Positions 22,715 through 35,672 of a stretch of 64,000 nt of DNA are shown piece after piece. Within the stretch, counting starts at the first letter, position 1. Every line of letters starts with the position of its first letter. Both the position numbers and the translations under genes were made by a program. Below the pieces are notes generated by a model. The model was given only the letters and a program-made list of their open reading frames with translations. It was not told where the DNA came from and ran no database searches. The stretch spans positions 186,001-250,000 of the forward strand of contig SKCR01023808.1 in assembly GCA_019454045.1 (NCBI GenBank), given 5' to 3'. Origin of the DNA: Zanthoxylum bungeanum. Its lineage: Eukaryota; Streptophyta; Magnoliopsida; Sapindales; Rutaceae.

Positions 22715-25089
22715 ATACAATAAGCGAAACCCAAAAATCCAACTTCGAAATAAGAGGAAGCTACTCTAAATAAAAAAGAAAAATCTACCCACGATTTACT
22801 AGTAATGAAAATTGAACATTTTTTTCCTCTCAAAGTGGAAGAAGGATGTTAAGGTGGTGTGGTCTCTCTTCTTCTTCATCCTTTCCTTTTTCTTTCCTTG
22901 ATATTATAAAAACAATCAAAGTTTATTTTCAACTCCTATGGTAGTTTATAGATCAAACTTTATCCATTTTAGAGCATAAGATCATGCCGAAAGTTGTAAA
23001 TTATTTTCTTAATTTTGTTATTATAATAATAATAATTAACTAATGAAGAATATATAAGAAAATGAACATGCATTATTCAATTGAATACATCACTCATAAT
23101 TAATATAGCAAGAAATTAGGACTTTACAAAAAGCCTACAACTTTTCCCAATAGTGCTCCCCAAGGTCGGCTTGTGCTTTTATCATTTCATTTTTTATCAA
23201 CTCATAAATATGATTATGAATATGATCACATGTCAATCTTCAAGCCACTACTTTTTTATTATATATATTATTATGTGAGTCTCATTAATTATTCTCTCTT
23301 ATCCATAATCAAATGAAGAAGCAAATTTTTACGCCAATTGAATTCCAAAAACTACATTTCTTTTTTAATAATTCTAATGAATGTTTAAATCTTTTCCTAT
23401 ATATATTATTTTATTTTATTATAAAGAATAATAAAATCTTAACGTCTTTATCGCTTCTATAGAGACAATTTTCACTTGACGGATCCCTATTATCTAGGCT
23501 GCATAGAAGATGAGAATAAGACTCGTAAGTTGATAAAATCATTCCTGAAGACTGTGAAAATAAAGCTCAAAAACTAATAGAAATTAGGCTAATAGTTACA
23601 TATTAATTCTTTATTCAATCACGTTTCCATCATGAATTAAGGGTTTCTTAACCAAATAATCTGTCACTTATTGACCAAAAGGTACATATATAACTCTATC
23701 AAAGATGGATAAATTTGGAAAAATATATTTTATGTAGTTTCCAACAATAAGAAGCCTTTCAAGCTAAATCACAAAGGGTTTGAGTACTTTTCGGCTTCTA
23801 CAGGAAGTGCTTTTTATTAAAAAGATGATTATGGCTTTTATATAATATTAAAGGTTCTTTTGATATGGTTTTTTAAATAAAGCTTATTCAAATAAAGTTT
23901 TTAGAAATAATGTTTTTAATAAAAAAAATTATAGGTATTTAGTTGTGAGTTTTTATTAAACATTATAAAATTATTTTATTGGACAAATTTTTTAAAATTG
24001 TGTTATGAAAGAAATGAACTAATATTATTAAATTAAATAGTTTTTTTAATCTTCAAAAATCTCTATTTAAAATGCAATTAAACATGATAAAAAATTTTGA
24101 AATGAACTGTTGGGGTTAAAAAATTATTTTACATACACTAAAAGTCATACGAAACTGACATTAAGTTTCAAAACTCAAAAGTAATTTTTAGATAAAGAAA
24201 AATATATTACTCGTCGTATAAAAAAACTTTCCAATTTGACGATTAGATTGCAGTGGAATTTGGACCCGAATAAATTTGGACATGTATTTTACATGTGGGT
24301 TTGATATGAAAAATGTAGAATTCGGATTTTGTTAACTGAAACCCGGACTTATAAACCTAAACCCAAATCCAAATTTTTAATTTTTGAATTCTTAATTATT
24401 TTATTTTATTTTTTTTACTTTTTGCAAAATCCGAGTTTCAAAAGCACTTCCGGAGAAATGCACCCCCCATATCACATTATAAATTAGGGGCGCTCCTCTT
24501 ATTATTATTATTTAAAATCTTTGGTTAAAGAATGATTTGATGTTGATGATTATATAGTATTTCATTTTATTTTTTTTTGAAAAAACAATTTTTTTCTTCA
24601 AAAACACCCATCTTATATTTTTATTTTTTTTTGAACAAGAGGCTTGTAAGACAAATTTTTTACTTTCGGATATAAAGATGAGGCCACCCAACAAATAAGT
24701 TAATACGATTCCATGATCTATCGGCAGAAATTTTCGATTGACACTAAATAGTTGTAAGCAGGGAAACTGAGTCAAAATCTTTTCATACTTAAATTTTTTA
24801 ATTTTTAATGTAAAAAATCTCGAATCTTGTTCAAAATTCGAAACCCTTAAAAAATTTGGTTCGGGATTCGGGATAGATTTTCACCCCGATTCAAAAAATC
24901 GATCGAGATATAGAAAGATTTTTTCATCCTGAATCACAATCTAGACATGAGTCTCAATTGTCTTTCATGCATCATGTTTTACAATATGAACCAAAATATT
25001 TATAGAAAAAACCTAGAGAATTTCACTTAATTTTAAAACATCAAAAGGTTCATTTAATTTAATTTTATTATTTTTCCCTTGAAAGTGTT
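22715..25089. other. Long intergenic stretch
   Basis: AT-rich DNA with no supported gene. 24,235-24,450 has CCGGA/CCCGAA-containing sequence that may be a worn repeat. 24,780-25,080 is related to 19,560-19,960. Confidence 0.4.
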
Positions 25090-25099
25090 AGAGAAAAAG

Positions 25100-25290
25100 T
25101 GTCTCTAATGAACGTGGTTTGGTGGTGTATGGTTCATGATCTCATCTTGAAGTCCTGAGTTCGAATCTTGTGAGTATGTTTCTTGTAAGAGTCTGTGATA
25201 TATAGTCGGAAATTTTACCTGCTCTGTTTAAGTCCGGAAGAGACGGTTTGACGGTGAGATTTCGAACGATTTCAAAAAAACAAAAATGTG
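25100..25290 (+). repeat. tRNA-derived SINE, copy 6
   Basis: ACGTGGTTTGGTGGTGTATGG head, diverged B box (GTTCGAATCTT), family body and A-tail. Target duplication AGAGAAAAAG at 25090-25099 and 25291-25300. Confidence 0.9.
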
Positions 25291-25300
25291 AGAGAAAAAG

Positions 25301-26495
25301 AACTATGTGAATATGATTTGAAGGAGGTATAATTTAATGATGTGTTATTTTTCACTGGGTCAAAATTGCAGTCTATAATATTGCCTTAAAGGTTGAATTG
25401 GGCACCGAATAAAGACATACCAAGTACCCAACAACCAAAACCAATAAATAGTAATGGGATGCACACAATTAAGCTTATAATAATTAATCTTAAGCAAATC
25501 CAATTAAATTGTGTGCCACTTGATAATAAAATAGGCCAAATTGCAAACCAAATTTATCCAAATATCTCAGATTCGGAGGCGCCGCCGCTAACAGTTTTTT
25601 CAATGTACTTAGACATGAAAATTTAGAAAATTATAAAGTGAAGACTTGAAAAAAAAAAAAAAAAAAAAAAAACTAAGTACTTAGAATTATAAAGCTAATC
25701 AAGCGTACGTCCCACTTGTTAATTTGGGTCAGCCTTAACTTTTAATAATTATATGCCTTATTATCTTCGGCATTGAAAGTGGACTTGGTAGTGTTCATGA
25801 ATTGGTTTTGGTTGCCATTTACTTGGAAAGTTGAATTTGGGATAGGGTGGTGTATAGAGATGGCAATCGATTGAGAGGAAATTTATTAATCATGATCTTA
25901 TTTTGAATATTGTATTAATTTTTATCCTCACCGAATTAATGTCATGGTTACTTCACTGCTCACATACCATATCGGTTTTTTAGTCCTTCAGATATGATAA
26001 ATGAAGTAGTTTCAAACAAAGTATGAAGTTTAATAAACATTCTACATTTAAGGTTTTGTTTGATGTTGCGATTAAAAAAATATGGCGAACAAGTGGTGAT
26101 TCATAAACGGTGTTCTGTAATTTTATGCTAAAAAAAATTACGATGCCGTTTTATAATATTTTGATGGTGGAGGAAAAATAAAAATTTTAATTTTTTTAAA
26201 AAATCACGATTAGTAATCGTAATTTTTTTATTATTAACCGAGCACTTAAAAATTATGTTTGGACTAAAACACAATTTTATCACCTTATCGGGTCAAATGA
26301 CAATACAAAATAAAGCCTAATTAAATAAGCTTCTTATAGGAATTAGATATATTTTTTTATGTGTTCACCAATGGATTCGTACACATATTTACCTACCACA
26401 CGTAAAGAACACTTACATTTTGTGTTTTTCTTCTTATTCAATCCGATATTTTCAAGAAATTGATAAATTAAAAATGTTCAAGGAAGACACAAATT
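25301..26495. other. Intergenic DNA
   Basis: No supported gene. It includes an A-run near 25,650. Confidence 0.4.
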
Positions 26496-26826
26496 TAGGG
26501 ATGGCAAAATCCGGATCCGGACCCGGGTCCGGAACCGGAAGAGGTTTCATCACCCCGGGTCCGGTTATGGACCCGGGTAAATATTCCCGAGTCCGGACCC
26601 GATTACCCGGATTCTTTTTTCTTTTTTTTTTTTTAAATTTTAATTGTATTTTTTTTATATTTATATTTATTTTTTTTCAATTTTATTAGTTTTATTTCAA
26701 TTCTTTTTTTTTATTAAATTCTATTATTTTTTTATATATATATGCATAATATTTTATATTTTTTATTAAAATTTAATTTATTTTTTTTCCGGACCCGAGC
26801 CGGGTCCGGGTCTTGTTGCCATCCTA
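26496..26826. mobile_element. Small TIR element with CCGGACCC subterminal repeats
   Basis: It begins TAGGGATGGCAA and ends TTGCCATCCTA. Next to both ends are iterated CCGGACCCGGGTCCGG-type sequences around a T-rich core. Flanking 8-mers do not match, so the target duplication is lost or the ends are slightly off. It resembles the element at 42806-43147. Confidence 0.65.
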
Positions 26827-26886
26827 CAATGTTATTCCCTTGTAAACTTAAATTGATTATATCTCTATTTTGAACCTACTTTCAAG

Positions 26887-26957
26887 TTTGTTTTTGTTTT
26901 TGTTTTTGTTTTTGTTTTTGTTTTTTTTTTGTTTTTGTTTTTGTTTTTTTTTTGTTT
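26887..26957. repeat. (GTTTTT)n simple repeat
   Basis: Repeated GTTTTT units with two longer T runs. Confidence 0.9.
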
Positions 26958-27117
26958 TAAATCATCCAATAAAGCAATAATCTAATGGATATGTTCGAGT
27001 TAATATCACGTCTTGAATTTTCTGGTAAATATTATATGTAAGTTCAGAAATATATAAAAAATAAAAATAAAAATTGGCAACATATATTAAAAAAGAAACT
27101 GAAAAAACGATTATAAT

Positions 27118-27659
27118 TAGGGGTGACTATTGGGTTAAGATTCATTTATTCGATCGATTCGATTCGCTTTAAAGCGAATACGGGTTTGAAAAAATTGATT
27201 CGTTTAATAAATGGGTCAATTCGATTTGTTTATTAAACGAATCGAATACGAATTTAAGCTCATTGATTCGTTTATTCGTTTAAGATTCGTTTTATTATTT
27301 TCTTTTACTAATTATTATTATTTTTTAATTAATATTCGAGAAATTATGGCTAATTATCAAAGAAAAAATAATATTGTCGATATTAGGTGAGATATTTTTA
27401 GTAAATATATTAATTACATGTTTCATATGTACATATTTATGAAAAATTAATGTAAATAGATAATGATAAATTATGTTATTGAATAATATCATGACTAAAC
27501 GAATATTCGTATTCGATTCGTTTAATAAACGAATCGAATACAAATCCTGATATTAGGTTTCGTTTAATAAACAGATCAAATACGGATTCATCACATTTTG
27601 ATTCGATTCGTTTATGATTCGATACAAATTTAATTCATTGATTCGTTTTGTCACTCCTA
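27118..27659. mobile_element. Non-autonomous hAT-type element, TAGGGGTG family, copy 2
   Basis: Ends TAGGGGTG and CACTCCTA. Flanks ATTATAAT (27110-27117) and ATTAAAAT (27660-27667) match at 7 of 8 bases. Subterminal ATTCGTTTATTCG units and the AT-rich core align with copy 1. Confidence 0.85.
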
Positions 27660-27983
27660 ATTAAAATTTCATTTGTCTCAAGTTTAAAACTCATCGAATC
27701 CCCTCGACAGTAATTATATTTTCATATTTTGTTAATAGCCAAATTTTTTACTTTAAAATTAATATTAAAATCCATTCATTTTTCAACTGTCAGTTTTATT
27801 TACTAAATATATATATTAAAAAAAAAATGTATCAGATTGTTTGACATATAACATCAATAAATTGTGGTGAATTTTAAGTCTTGACTATAATCTTATTTTT
27901 GTTCTCTATCTCTTATTAGCTGTAAAAATACGTAAGAAAATAATATTTATACGAAATGAAGATAAAATCAATCATAAAATACT

Positions 27984-28151
27984 GAGGTGATTTGAGGGCG
28001 GAGGATTTAGGATCTCACTTTGAGGTCTTGGGTTCGAATTTAAGTAGTGTGTTTTTTGTAAGAACTTGAGACAGCTGAGAGTTTTATCAGCTCCGCTTAA
28101 GCCCAGAAGGGGTGATTTGGTAGCGGGGTTTCCAATAATTTTAAAAGGAAA
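27984..28151 (+). repeat. tRNA-derived SINE, copy 7
   Basis: Family body with GGTCTTGGGTTCGAAT and GGGGTGATTTGGTAGCGGGG; short tail. Target duplication AAAATACT at 27976-27983 and 28152-28159. Confidence 0.85.
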
Positions 28152-28430
28152 AAAATACTATACTTTGTGATGATGATATTTTAAGTTATAAAGTATTGAT
28201 ATTTATTTTGTGATTAAATTTTGTTATCATTTTATACAAATATGATCTATATTTAAAAACATATTATATATCAATGTTTAGTGGATAAGGGAAGAATATT
28301 CGATGAAGATAATAAATTATTTAAAATATTTAAGTGTGAAGGCCGCGTTTGGAGGAATTGCATTTGAATGCCTTTGACAACACGGCAATTAAAGCTTAGC
28401 ATTTAGACAACTTCAAATTATACTATTCAA

Positions 28431-28813
28431 TAGACCCGGCCAAGGTTCCGGTTCGGTTAGGGTTCCTCCCCTAGCCGAACTGGTTGGAACCGGTTTGAAT
28501 TTATACAATAATATATTTTTTTAATTTTTTAGATAAGAATTTTATTTGTAATTTAGTGTAATTATGTAATGTAATTTAACTTAATTTGTAATTTACATAA
28601 TTTTATTTGTAATTATTTTCAAAAAAAAAATAATTTAATGTAATTATTTGTAATTTAACTTTTATTTTCAAAAAAAAAAAAAAACTGAATGGAACCGGAA
28701 CCGAAACCGAAACCGAACGGTTCGGTTCCGATTCCGATTCCATTTTAGTGTGGAACCGGAACCGGACGGTTCGGTTCCGGTTTAGAACCGAACCGAACTG
28801 CCGGCCCGGTCTA
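28431..28813. mobile_element. Non-autonomous hAT element, TAGACCCGGCC family
   Basis: It begins TAGACCCGGCC and ends GGCCCGGTCTA. Flanks CTATTCAA (28423-28430) and CTACTCAA (28814-28821) match at 7 of 8 bases. GGTTCCGGTTCGG-type units sit at both ends and the core is AT-rich. The ends match the 3-kb element at 60527-63537, so that element type probably mobilised it. Confidence 0.9.
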
Positions 28814-28821
28814 CTACTCAA

Positions 28822-29257
28822 TTCTCATCAGCTTTCACTTAGGGTTTGTTTGTTTCCGGGGAAAGTGTGAGAGAGTTGAAATAACGAGGCTTTGAAATGT
28901 TTCATCGTTGGCATGTGGTATGTACGGTCATTTTGCATTTCTTGTGGGCAACTTGTAACCCTGTTTGGTGGGCAAGAAAATGAGAGAAAAAAGCAACATC
29001 ATAGCTAGGGCTTCGATTATGTCATATATATGAACCCCGAGAATTAATATAATTTTCTAATCTCTACATATTCTTCGAGTAATTAAGGGTTTAAAAAAAT
29101 TAAATCATATTATTTTTAATATATAAGAGTTTGTATTTTTTTAAACGGATGTCCATACTCTATAAAATGAGAGCGTTTGCACCGAAGGACGAGAGAGATA
29201 TAACACTAACTTATATATGTGTGACTATATATATCTAGTGATGTGTTGTGATTTTCT
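28822..29257. other. Intergenic DNA, nothing recognised
   Basis: No coding frame or repeat seen. Confidence 0.4.
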
Positions 29258-32200
29258 GATCAGTGAAGAATGTTTACAAGGAAAAACTGGATTCTATTAG
29301 TACAATAAAATAATTTACAAGTATTTGAAATTTTACAAAAAAAAAAAAAAAAACCACTCTCTACACTCTCCTGTCTTGAGGCTTGATGTTTTGTGATGTC
29401 TAAAACTCACAAATGAACTCTGTATTTATAGTAAAACTTAAGCTCAGAATTTCAACACATAAATAGTGATCCACTTAAAGTTGTTTGTAAGCTTGCAGCA
29501 TTTTCATACTTCCACCTAAAGTATATTGGAAGCTTGCAATGGTAGGTGGCAATGACATGTAGCTAGATTCTTCAATTCTCCCCCTCCAGATGTATTTGAA
29601 ATAATTTTCATTTGACGGTTATCCCGTTATGTCTCTGCACAGCTCTATCTTGCCCGAGTAACCACATTTGTTAACATGTCAGTTGAATTATCATATGTAT
29701 GGATCTTCATTAATCTTAACAGTTGTTGATCCATCACGATAGCGAATATCGATGTGCTTCATCCGGGAATGATACATTGAGTTCTTGCTCAATTCCAGAA
29801 TACTTCGACTATCACAATGTATCTTGTATTCTGTCTGTTTGATCCCTAATTCTCAGAGAAAATGATTTAACCACAATATTTCCTTTTTTGCTTCTGTTGT
29901 TGCAATATACTCAACTTATATTGTGGATAATGCAATACACATCTCCAATCTTAACTGTCATGACACAGCTCACCCTGTAAAAGTATAGAGAAAACCTGAT
30001 GTAGATGTTCTACGATCAAGATCTCTTGCTATATCTGAATCTGTATAGCTTTCCAAGATTGGATCATCTTATTTCGATGTACCATTGAGGTACTTGAGAA
30101 TCCATTTGACTGCCTCTCAGTGTTGTTTTCCTAGGTTATAGAGAAAACGACTCACTACACCTACTGCATAAGCAATATATGGCCTAATACATACCATAAC
30201 ATACATTAGGCCTCAAACTACTGAAGAATATGGTATCAATGACATCTCATCTATCTATTTCTTGGATAATGGGCATGAACTCTTGCTCAGTTTGAAGTTA
30301 TGTACTGGCATAATGCTGACGTTTTTGCTTTCTGTATATCGAATCTTCTGATTATCTGTTCAATATAACTCTCATATGAAAGCCAAAATCTTTTGTTCTA
30401 TATGTATCGAACTATTTGCATTTCCAAAATTTATTGAGCTTGTCCTAATTCTTTCATGTCGAAAGACTTATAGAGTTTCTTCTTCAGCTGGCTGATCTTC
30501 GCAGCTTCTTATCCAACGATCAACATGTTGTCTACATATAATAGAAGAGTAACGAAATTTTCATCTTAGAAACCTTTGAATGTAAACACACTGATCTGTT
30601 GCGGTTCTTTTATAGCCTTGACTCATCATGAACGAGTCAAATTTCTTGTACCACTGCCTTGGTGCTTGCTTGATGTCGAACAAGTTCTTCTTCAGCTTGC
30701 AAATAAAGTTTTATTTTCCTAAAACCTTGAAACATTCCGACTGTTCCATGTAAATTTCGTCATTTAGATCACTATAAAGAAATGATGTCTTAACATCTAT
30801 CTGTTCAAACTCTAAGTTCAAACTGACTACCAATCCTAGGATAATTCAGATTAAAGTAATTTTTATAATTGGTGAACAAATTTCATCAAAGTCGATTCCA
30901 TTTTTCTGTAGGAATCATTTGACTACTAATTGGACTTTTCCACTGCCATCTTTCTTCATCTCTTCATCTTGAGCACTCATTTATCTTTAGTGCCTTCATG
31001 TCATGTGAGAGCTTGACTATCTCATAAGTATGATTTTTTTTTTACAGAGATTCAATTTCATTATACATTGCGTGTAGTCATTTTCCTATTTTTTTTTATG
31101 AGATGCAGCTTCCTTGAAATTTTATGGCTCCCCCTCTCCAGTAAGTAGAATATAGTCAGATCCTAAGGATTTGATTGATGGAATTCGGCCTCACTCAGAT
31201 CTTCGTACTGTAGGTTCAATGGTTTTTGGAGTTCTATCATCACCTAGATCTGTGGATGATCTCGTAGCCTCTGATAGAGCGGGTTGCATCTCCTCTTGCT
31301 CAACATCATCTTTCTCCTCTGGTTCTGCTTCTGGCATATCATGCACCCTATCATTATTTGTGACCACTCGTGTTGGTGCTGGGGTTGTGTCTGGATTTGA
31401 ATCGATTTTGTCGGCTCTGAAATTAGAAGATATTTTGGGCTTTTTAATGTCTTATATTATATAGTCTTCAAGAAACACTACATTCATGCTTCTGATGACT
31501 TTATTTTCCTTCGGATCCCATAATCTGTATCCAAATTCCTCATCTTCATTGCCTATAAAGATGCATAGAGTAGTCCTTGTATCGAGCTCTTGTCTAAGCT
31601 CATTGGATATGTGTGCAAAGGCTAAATAATCGACTGTTATAAAGTGAGATTATGAAGGATTCTTATCAGACCACACTTTCTCTGGAATCTCAATAATCAA
31701 CGGTATAGATGGTGATCAGTTGATCAGGTAACAAACGACACAGATAGATTCTCCCCAAAATGACTTTGGCAACTTAGTCATACTGATCATACTTTTGACT
31801 TTCTTCATAATGGTGTGATTCATTCTTTCAGTAATACCATTATATTATGGGTTGCGTGGAACAATCATTTCATGTCGAATATCGTGTCTTCCGCAGTAGG
31901 CATCAAATTCTCTGGAAGTGTACTCGCCTCCATTATCTGTGTGTAGACACTTTATTTTCTTCCTTGTTTCATGCTCTACCATGACATGGAACAGTTTGAA
32001 ATAATCCAAGACATGATCATTTATTTTCAAAAAATACACCCACACCTTTCGAGAAACATCATCAATGAAAGTCAGAAAGTATTTGTCACTGCCTAGTGAA
32101 TTAACCTCCAAGGGACCACAAATATCAGAGTGCACCAGACTGAGCAACTCTGATCTTCTCGTATAAGAAAAATTAAGAGAAACTCTATGTTACTTACCGA

Positions 32201-32481
32201 ATAGACAATGATTACAAGGAACTAGTGCATCATTCTTGGAAACAGTGATTATATCTTTATTTGTCAAGGTAAACAATCATTTCTCACTCATGTGATTGAG
32301 TCCCTAGTGCCACGGATTTTGAGAAGCCTCATTTTATCTACATTAAGCTTTCTACACATATCTTCACATGATTCTTGTATAAAGTGTCATAAATATGTCA
32401 TTAGGCGACGATCATTGCACCTAAATGATTCTTGGAAGCTTGTAATGGTGGGTGGCAATGGCATGCAGCTGGATTCTTCAT
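29258..32481 (-). mobile_element. Decayed Ty1/copia retrotransposon (minus strand)
   Basis: On the minus strand, an integrase remnant at 32147-31845 keeps HSDICGP, FIDDVSRKVWVYF and NGGEYTS. Further on are RT traces (an IDVKTSFL-like motif near 30,790, KQAPRQWYKKFD near 30,650, YVDN near 30,530) and RNase H/C-terminal traces to about 29,620. A GA-rich tract (GGAGGGGGAGAATT, complement of about 29,578-29,590) is a fair polypurine tract. After it a 3' LTR starts TGAAGAATC and runs to about 29,258 with a TATA box near 29,430. A similar LTR start lies at 32,481. Gag and most of the 5' LTR are gone; many stops and frameshifts. Order INT-RT marks it as copia. Confidence 0.8.
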
Positions 32482-32754
32482 GATGTTATAATAAAGATCC
32501 ACTCTAAATAATAGAAAAATACATATTTTAATATATTAAAATGCAAAAATATTTTATTAAAATATGTGTTCTTTTCTATTTTTTAGTATTACCTTTAACT
32601 CAAAAAATCATTAAAATATGTGTTCTTTTCTATATTTCAATGTGATTATTTATAAGTTAAAGTAATTTCTTATTAAAATTTCAAATATACATAGTCATTC
32701 TCTAGTAAGAATGGACGGAATAGTATCAAATAATATCCAAACGGTCTAGATAAT
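32482..32754. other. Intergenic DNA
   Basis: Short AT-rich stretch with an imperfect direct repeat (AAAATATGTGTTCTTTTCTA, twice). No gene. Confidence 0.4.
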
Positions 32755-32762
32755 GCAGATAC

Positions 32763-33103
32763 TAGACCTGGCCAGCGGTTTGGTTCCGGTTCGATTCTGA
32801 GTCGAATCGGTTAATTCCGGTTTGATTCCCGTAAACCGAACCGAACCGAAACTGAACCGGTCGGATCCGGTTCGAACCTTTTCTTTTTTTTTTTAAAAAA
32901 AAAATTATATAAAAATTGCGAAAATAATTTAAAATAATTTAGATTAATTTAATAAATAATCCCTACGGTTCCGGTTGGAACAGTTGGAATCGCTAGAACC
33001 GTTCGGTTTCAACCGGTTCGGTTGGGGTCGAACCTTAACCAAACCATTTCTTTATGGTTCCGATTCCAAAACCGGTTCGAAACCGGAACTGTGGCCGGAT
33101 CCA
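32763..33103. mobile_element. Non-autonomous hAT element, TAGACCTGGCC family
   Basis: It begins TAGACCTGGCC and ends GGCCGGATCCA. Perfect 8-bp target duplication GCAGATAC at 32755-32762 and 33104-33111. GGTTCCGGTT-type subterminal repeats on both sides. At 341 bp it is the shortest of the family here. Confidence 0.95.
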
Positions 33104-33111
33104 GCAGATAC

Positions 33112-34019
33112 TATCTCCCCTCTTCTCAATAACAAGCGGACGTGATGTTAACATGTGCATTAAAGTCATGAACCACATGCTTCACTGCTCCAACCCATCT
33201 CTCTCTTAACAATATGATTATTGCTGGCCTCCTTTACATTTTGCTTGATTCTTGTTTGTAAAGGATGCACTACAGCCCACCACCCACATGTTCAATTTGC
33301 TTCCTGTTTAATTTAGCTGTTCACGCTAACGTTTGACAAAGAGTATAACTTACCTTATAAGTATTACAGTGGAAATATAAACTAACTTATCCGTGTAATA
33401 ATCAAATATCATGTATGTTAAAATATTAAAAATAACTAAAAATTAATATTAAACCATACATATCATTTACTAATTTATTAGTGATACCACGTCACCTATA
33501 CATGCTTCTGTTGCATCAAAAAATCACTAAATGTACTTCAAAATTTCAGTGGCTCCAAAAGAAAGTCATAAAATGTTTGTGACATTTTTAATAGATTTAT
33601 GTCCATCTTAATTTGTATTGCCTAATATATAATAATGTTTTGGTTAATATATAAGTAATTAAATTTAAACGGTATACTGTTATAAAAATACCTACTTTTA
33701 AAGTTCAATATAGCTCCAATTAGCATAAGGTCCAATTTTCTAATCCTAAATTCATACTTTTACTCTGATGAATTACAGATGATATATGATTAAAAAAAAA
33801 ATTAAGAAATTGAAAGGTAAAAAATCGTTAATTCATATGATGATATATTATTTTACAATCAATTAGATATTTTTTTATCTATACTAAAAAAGAAAAAAGA
33901 AAAAAAAAAAGAATGAAAGAATCATTACTACTAAAGAACAAATTCTCTGTACAGTCAATCCACGAAAACAAGAATCCAAAACCAATCAACTAAAATTTAA
34001 AAATCCATATAACATTAAA
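33112..34019. other. Intergenic DNA 3' of the ZAT10-like gene
   Basis: No gene. Holds the 3' flank of the minus-strand zinc-finger gene and an A/G-rich tract near 33,890. Confidence 0.4.
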
Positions 34020-34757
34020 TCAATCCTGTGATGAATTTACGATCTTGCCATCCTGATTAGTATAATTCATCAACGTCAACTTTGGTTTCTTGACCGGCAA
34101 CGGACTCTCAACTTCCTGTGACCAAAACTCCGGCAACGCCGGTATGTTCAGGTCAAAGTCCCGTTGACTGCTGCTCGAAAACGTCACCGCACTGGCACCA
34201 ACGCTAACGCTAACGCTACCACTAGCATCAATATTATTATTTTTGTTATTATTGTTGTTGTTGCCGCCGCCGCCGCCTTCATAGTGGCACCGCTTGTGCC
34301 CTCCCAGGGCTTGTCCCGTGGGAAAAGACTTGTGACAAATAGAGCACTCGTGGGTCCTACCACTGATGGCCGTGGCGGCTGATGAAGGTGGCGTGACGTC
34401 ACTGGTGGACGCTACGGCGGCGGTTGAGATGTCAGCAGCTGCGTTCTTGCGGTGGCTGGCCTTGTGCCCACCTAGTGCCTGATACGAAGGGAAAGCCTTG
34501 TCGCATACACTGCACTTGTAAGTAAGTTTCAAACCAGGCGGCTCCGGCGACGGAGATGGGGTCTCCTCGGCGGTGGTGGTGCCACGTGCGAGCATGATGA
34601 GACAGAGAGCCAAGTACTCTTCTTCCGTGGGAGCTGGCGGGGATTCGCTACGCGGTCGTTTTGACGACTTTGAGCGCTTTCTTTTGGTCCACGTGTCTTC
34701 GTAGCTGAACGGATTGTGAGTTGCTGTTGTGGGAGAGTTTAGAGCTTGGAGAGCCAT
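34020..34757 (-). CDS. ZAT10: C1-2i C2H2 zinc-finger protein, ZAT10/STZ type
   Basis: A single-exon gene of 245 residues, the usual length and layout for ZAT10-like stress-response repressors. The N-terminus MALQALNSP is typical. A basic KRKRSK stretch (about 26-36) should act as nuclear signal. [15 protein letters not shown] (about 45-59) is the L-box. Finger 1 has Cys82, Cys85, His98, His102 and finger 2 Cys138, Cys141, His154, His158, both with the plant QALGGH helix. DLNIP (202-206) is the EAR-type repression motif. Between finger 2 and the EAR motif is a Gly/Asn-rich spacer. It is intact. In this family the protein binds DNA in the nucleus and represses targets under drought, salt, cold or wounding; that role is inferred. 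Assignment to ZAT10 rather than a close paralogue is by motif only. Confidence 0.92.
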   Translation of the reverse strand: MALQALNSPTTATHNPFSYEDTWTKRKRSKSSKRPRSESPPAPTEEEYLALCLIMLARGTTTAEETPSPSPEPPGLKLTYKCSVCDKAFPSYQALGGHKASHRKNAAADISTAAVASTSDVTPPSSAATAISGRTHECSICHKSFPTGQALGGHKRCHYEGGGGGNNNNNNKNNNIDASGSVSVSVGASAVTFSSSSQRDFDLNIPALPEFWSQEVESPLPVKKPKLTLMNYTNQDGKIVNSSQD

Positions 34758-34841
34758 CGAGAATTTGATTGAATCTTGATTTTTTTTTTTTCTTTTTGAA
34801 GATATGATTTTTGAGTGTAAAATGAGAAGAGAGTGAGGGGG

Positions 34842-34849
34842 TTTATATA
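34842..34849 (-). promoter_or_regulatory. TATA box of the ZAT10-like gene
   Basis: TATATAAA on the minus strand, about 85 bp upstream of the start codon, gives a plausible leader of roughly 55 bases. A SINE begins 43 bp further upstream. Confidence 0.65.
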
Positions 34850-34891
34850 TGAAAAAGGGGCAAAGTGGGAAGTGAAGTCGGTCAACTAAAG

Positions 34892-35066
34892 TTTATTTTT
34901 TTTCCATTTTATAAAATCGTTGAAACCCATCGTCAAATCACTAATTTCAAGCTTAAGTGGAGTAGGTAAAATCTCCAGCTATCCCAAATTATTACCAGAA
35001 ACACACTGTTAAATTCGAATCAATGAGATCTCGAATATTACATTACCAAACTACGTCATTTGGAAT
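34892..35066 (-). repeat. tRNA-derived SINE, copy 8, in the ZAT10-like promoter
   Basis: Minus-strand family member: tail side at 34,892, complement of a diverged B box near 35,020, head near 35,060. It is flanked by the 12-bp target duplication GGTCAACTAAAG at 34880-34891 and 35067-35078. Confidence 0.9.
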
Positions 35067-35078
35067 GGTCAACTAAAG

Positions 35079-35548
35079 ATATTATAATATAAATAGTAAT
35101 TTTAGTGGCGGCAAAGGGGTGACTGAACTTGGCGACTTATTCCAAATCTTATTTTTTCCAAAGGCAAGCAAAACTTAATATTATATTTATAATTTTATTT
35201 ATCCAAGTGGGTCTTTTTGCTATTTCACACACAATTACTTCAGTGGGGATCTTACCATTTGGGGGGCGTGTGGAGCACGTTTGGTTAGAGGGAAATTTAT
35301 GTTTTGTAACTTCTAAGAAGGTTAGTAGATTATTATTATTATATTTTTTTTGCTGGGTTGATTGAATTTGTACATATTTTTGGAAAATCTTTTTTTATAG
35401 GTGTGTATTTTTTTCATAATTAATCAGAGTTTTACTAATATAATACATATAACATACTAATGAATCAACCATAAAAAATTTAGAGCTAATAAATAAATCT
35501 AGATTATTGATGTATTCAATAAAAAGATCGATCATCATAATATGAGTG
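35079..35548. other. Upstream region of the ZAT10-like gene
   Basis: No coding frame of note; T-rich tracts near 35,330-35,410. Confidence 0.4.
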
Positions 35549-35672
35549 ATGATACTCTCACCAACAAATTTACAAACCCCTCAGTGTAGCTACAGTGATC
35601 TACAGTGAATCACTGTAGCTATAGTGAGAGGATTTGTAAATTTGTTTGTAAATTTATTGGTGAGAGTATCAT
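35549..35672. mobile_element. Palindromic MITE
   Basis: Left TGATACTCTCACCAAC and right GGTGAGAGTATCA are inverted, continuing into AAATTTACAAA / TTTGTAAATTT, so the arms reach about 27 bp. The centre also has inverted GTGTAGCTACAGTGA-type copies. No coding capacity and no clear target duplication. It lies about 0.7 kb upstream of the ZAT10-like TATA box. Confidence 0.7.

Noticed and set aside
31171..31464. 97-codon plus-strand frame
   Set aside because: It is antisense to the decayed copia element and shows no domain.
34164..34382. Open frames overlapping the ZAT10-like gene on the other strand and in another frame
   Set aside because: They are shadows of the GC-rich zinc-finger coding sequence with low-complexity translations.
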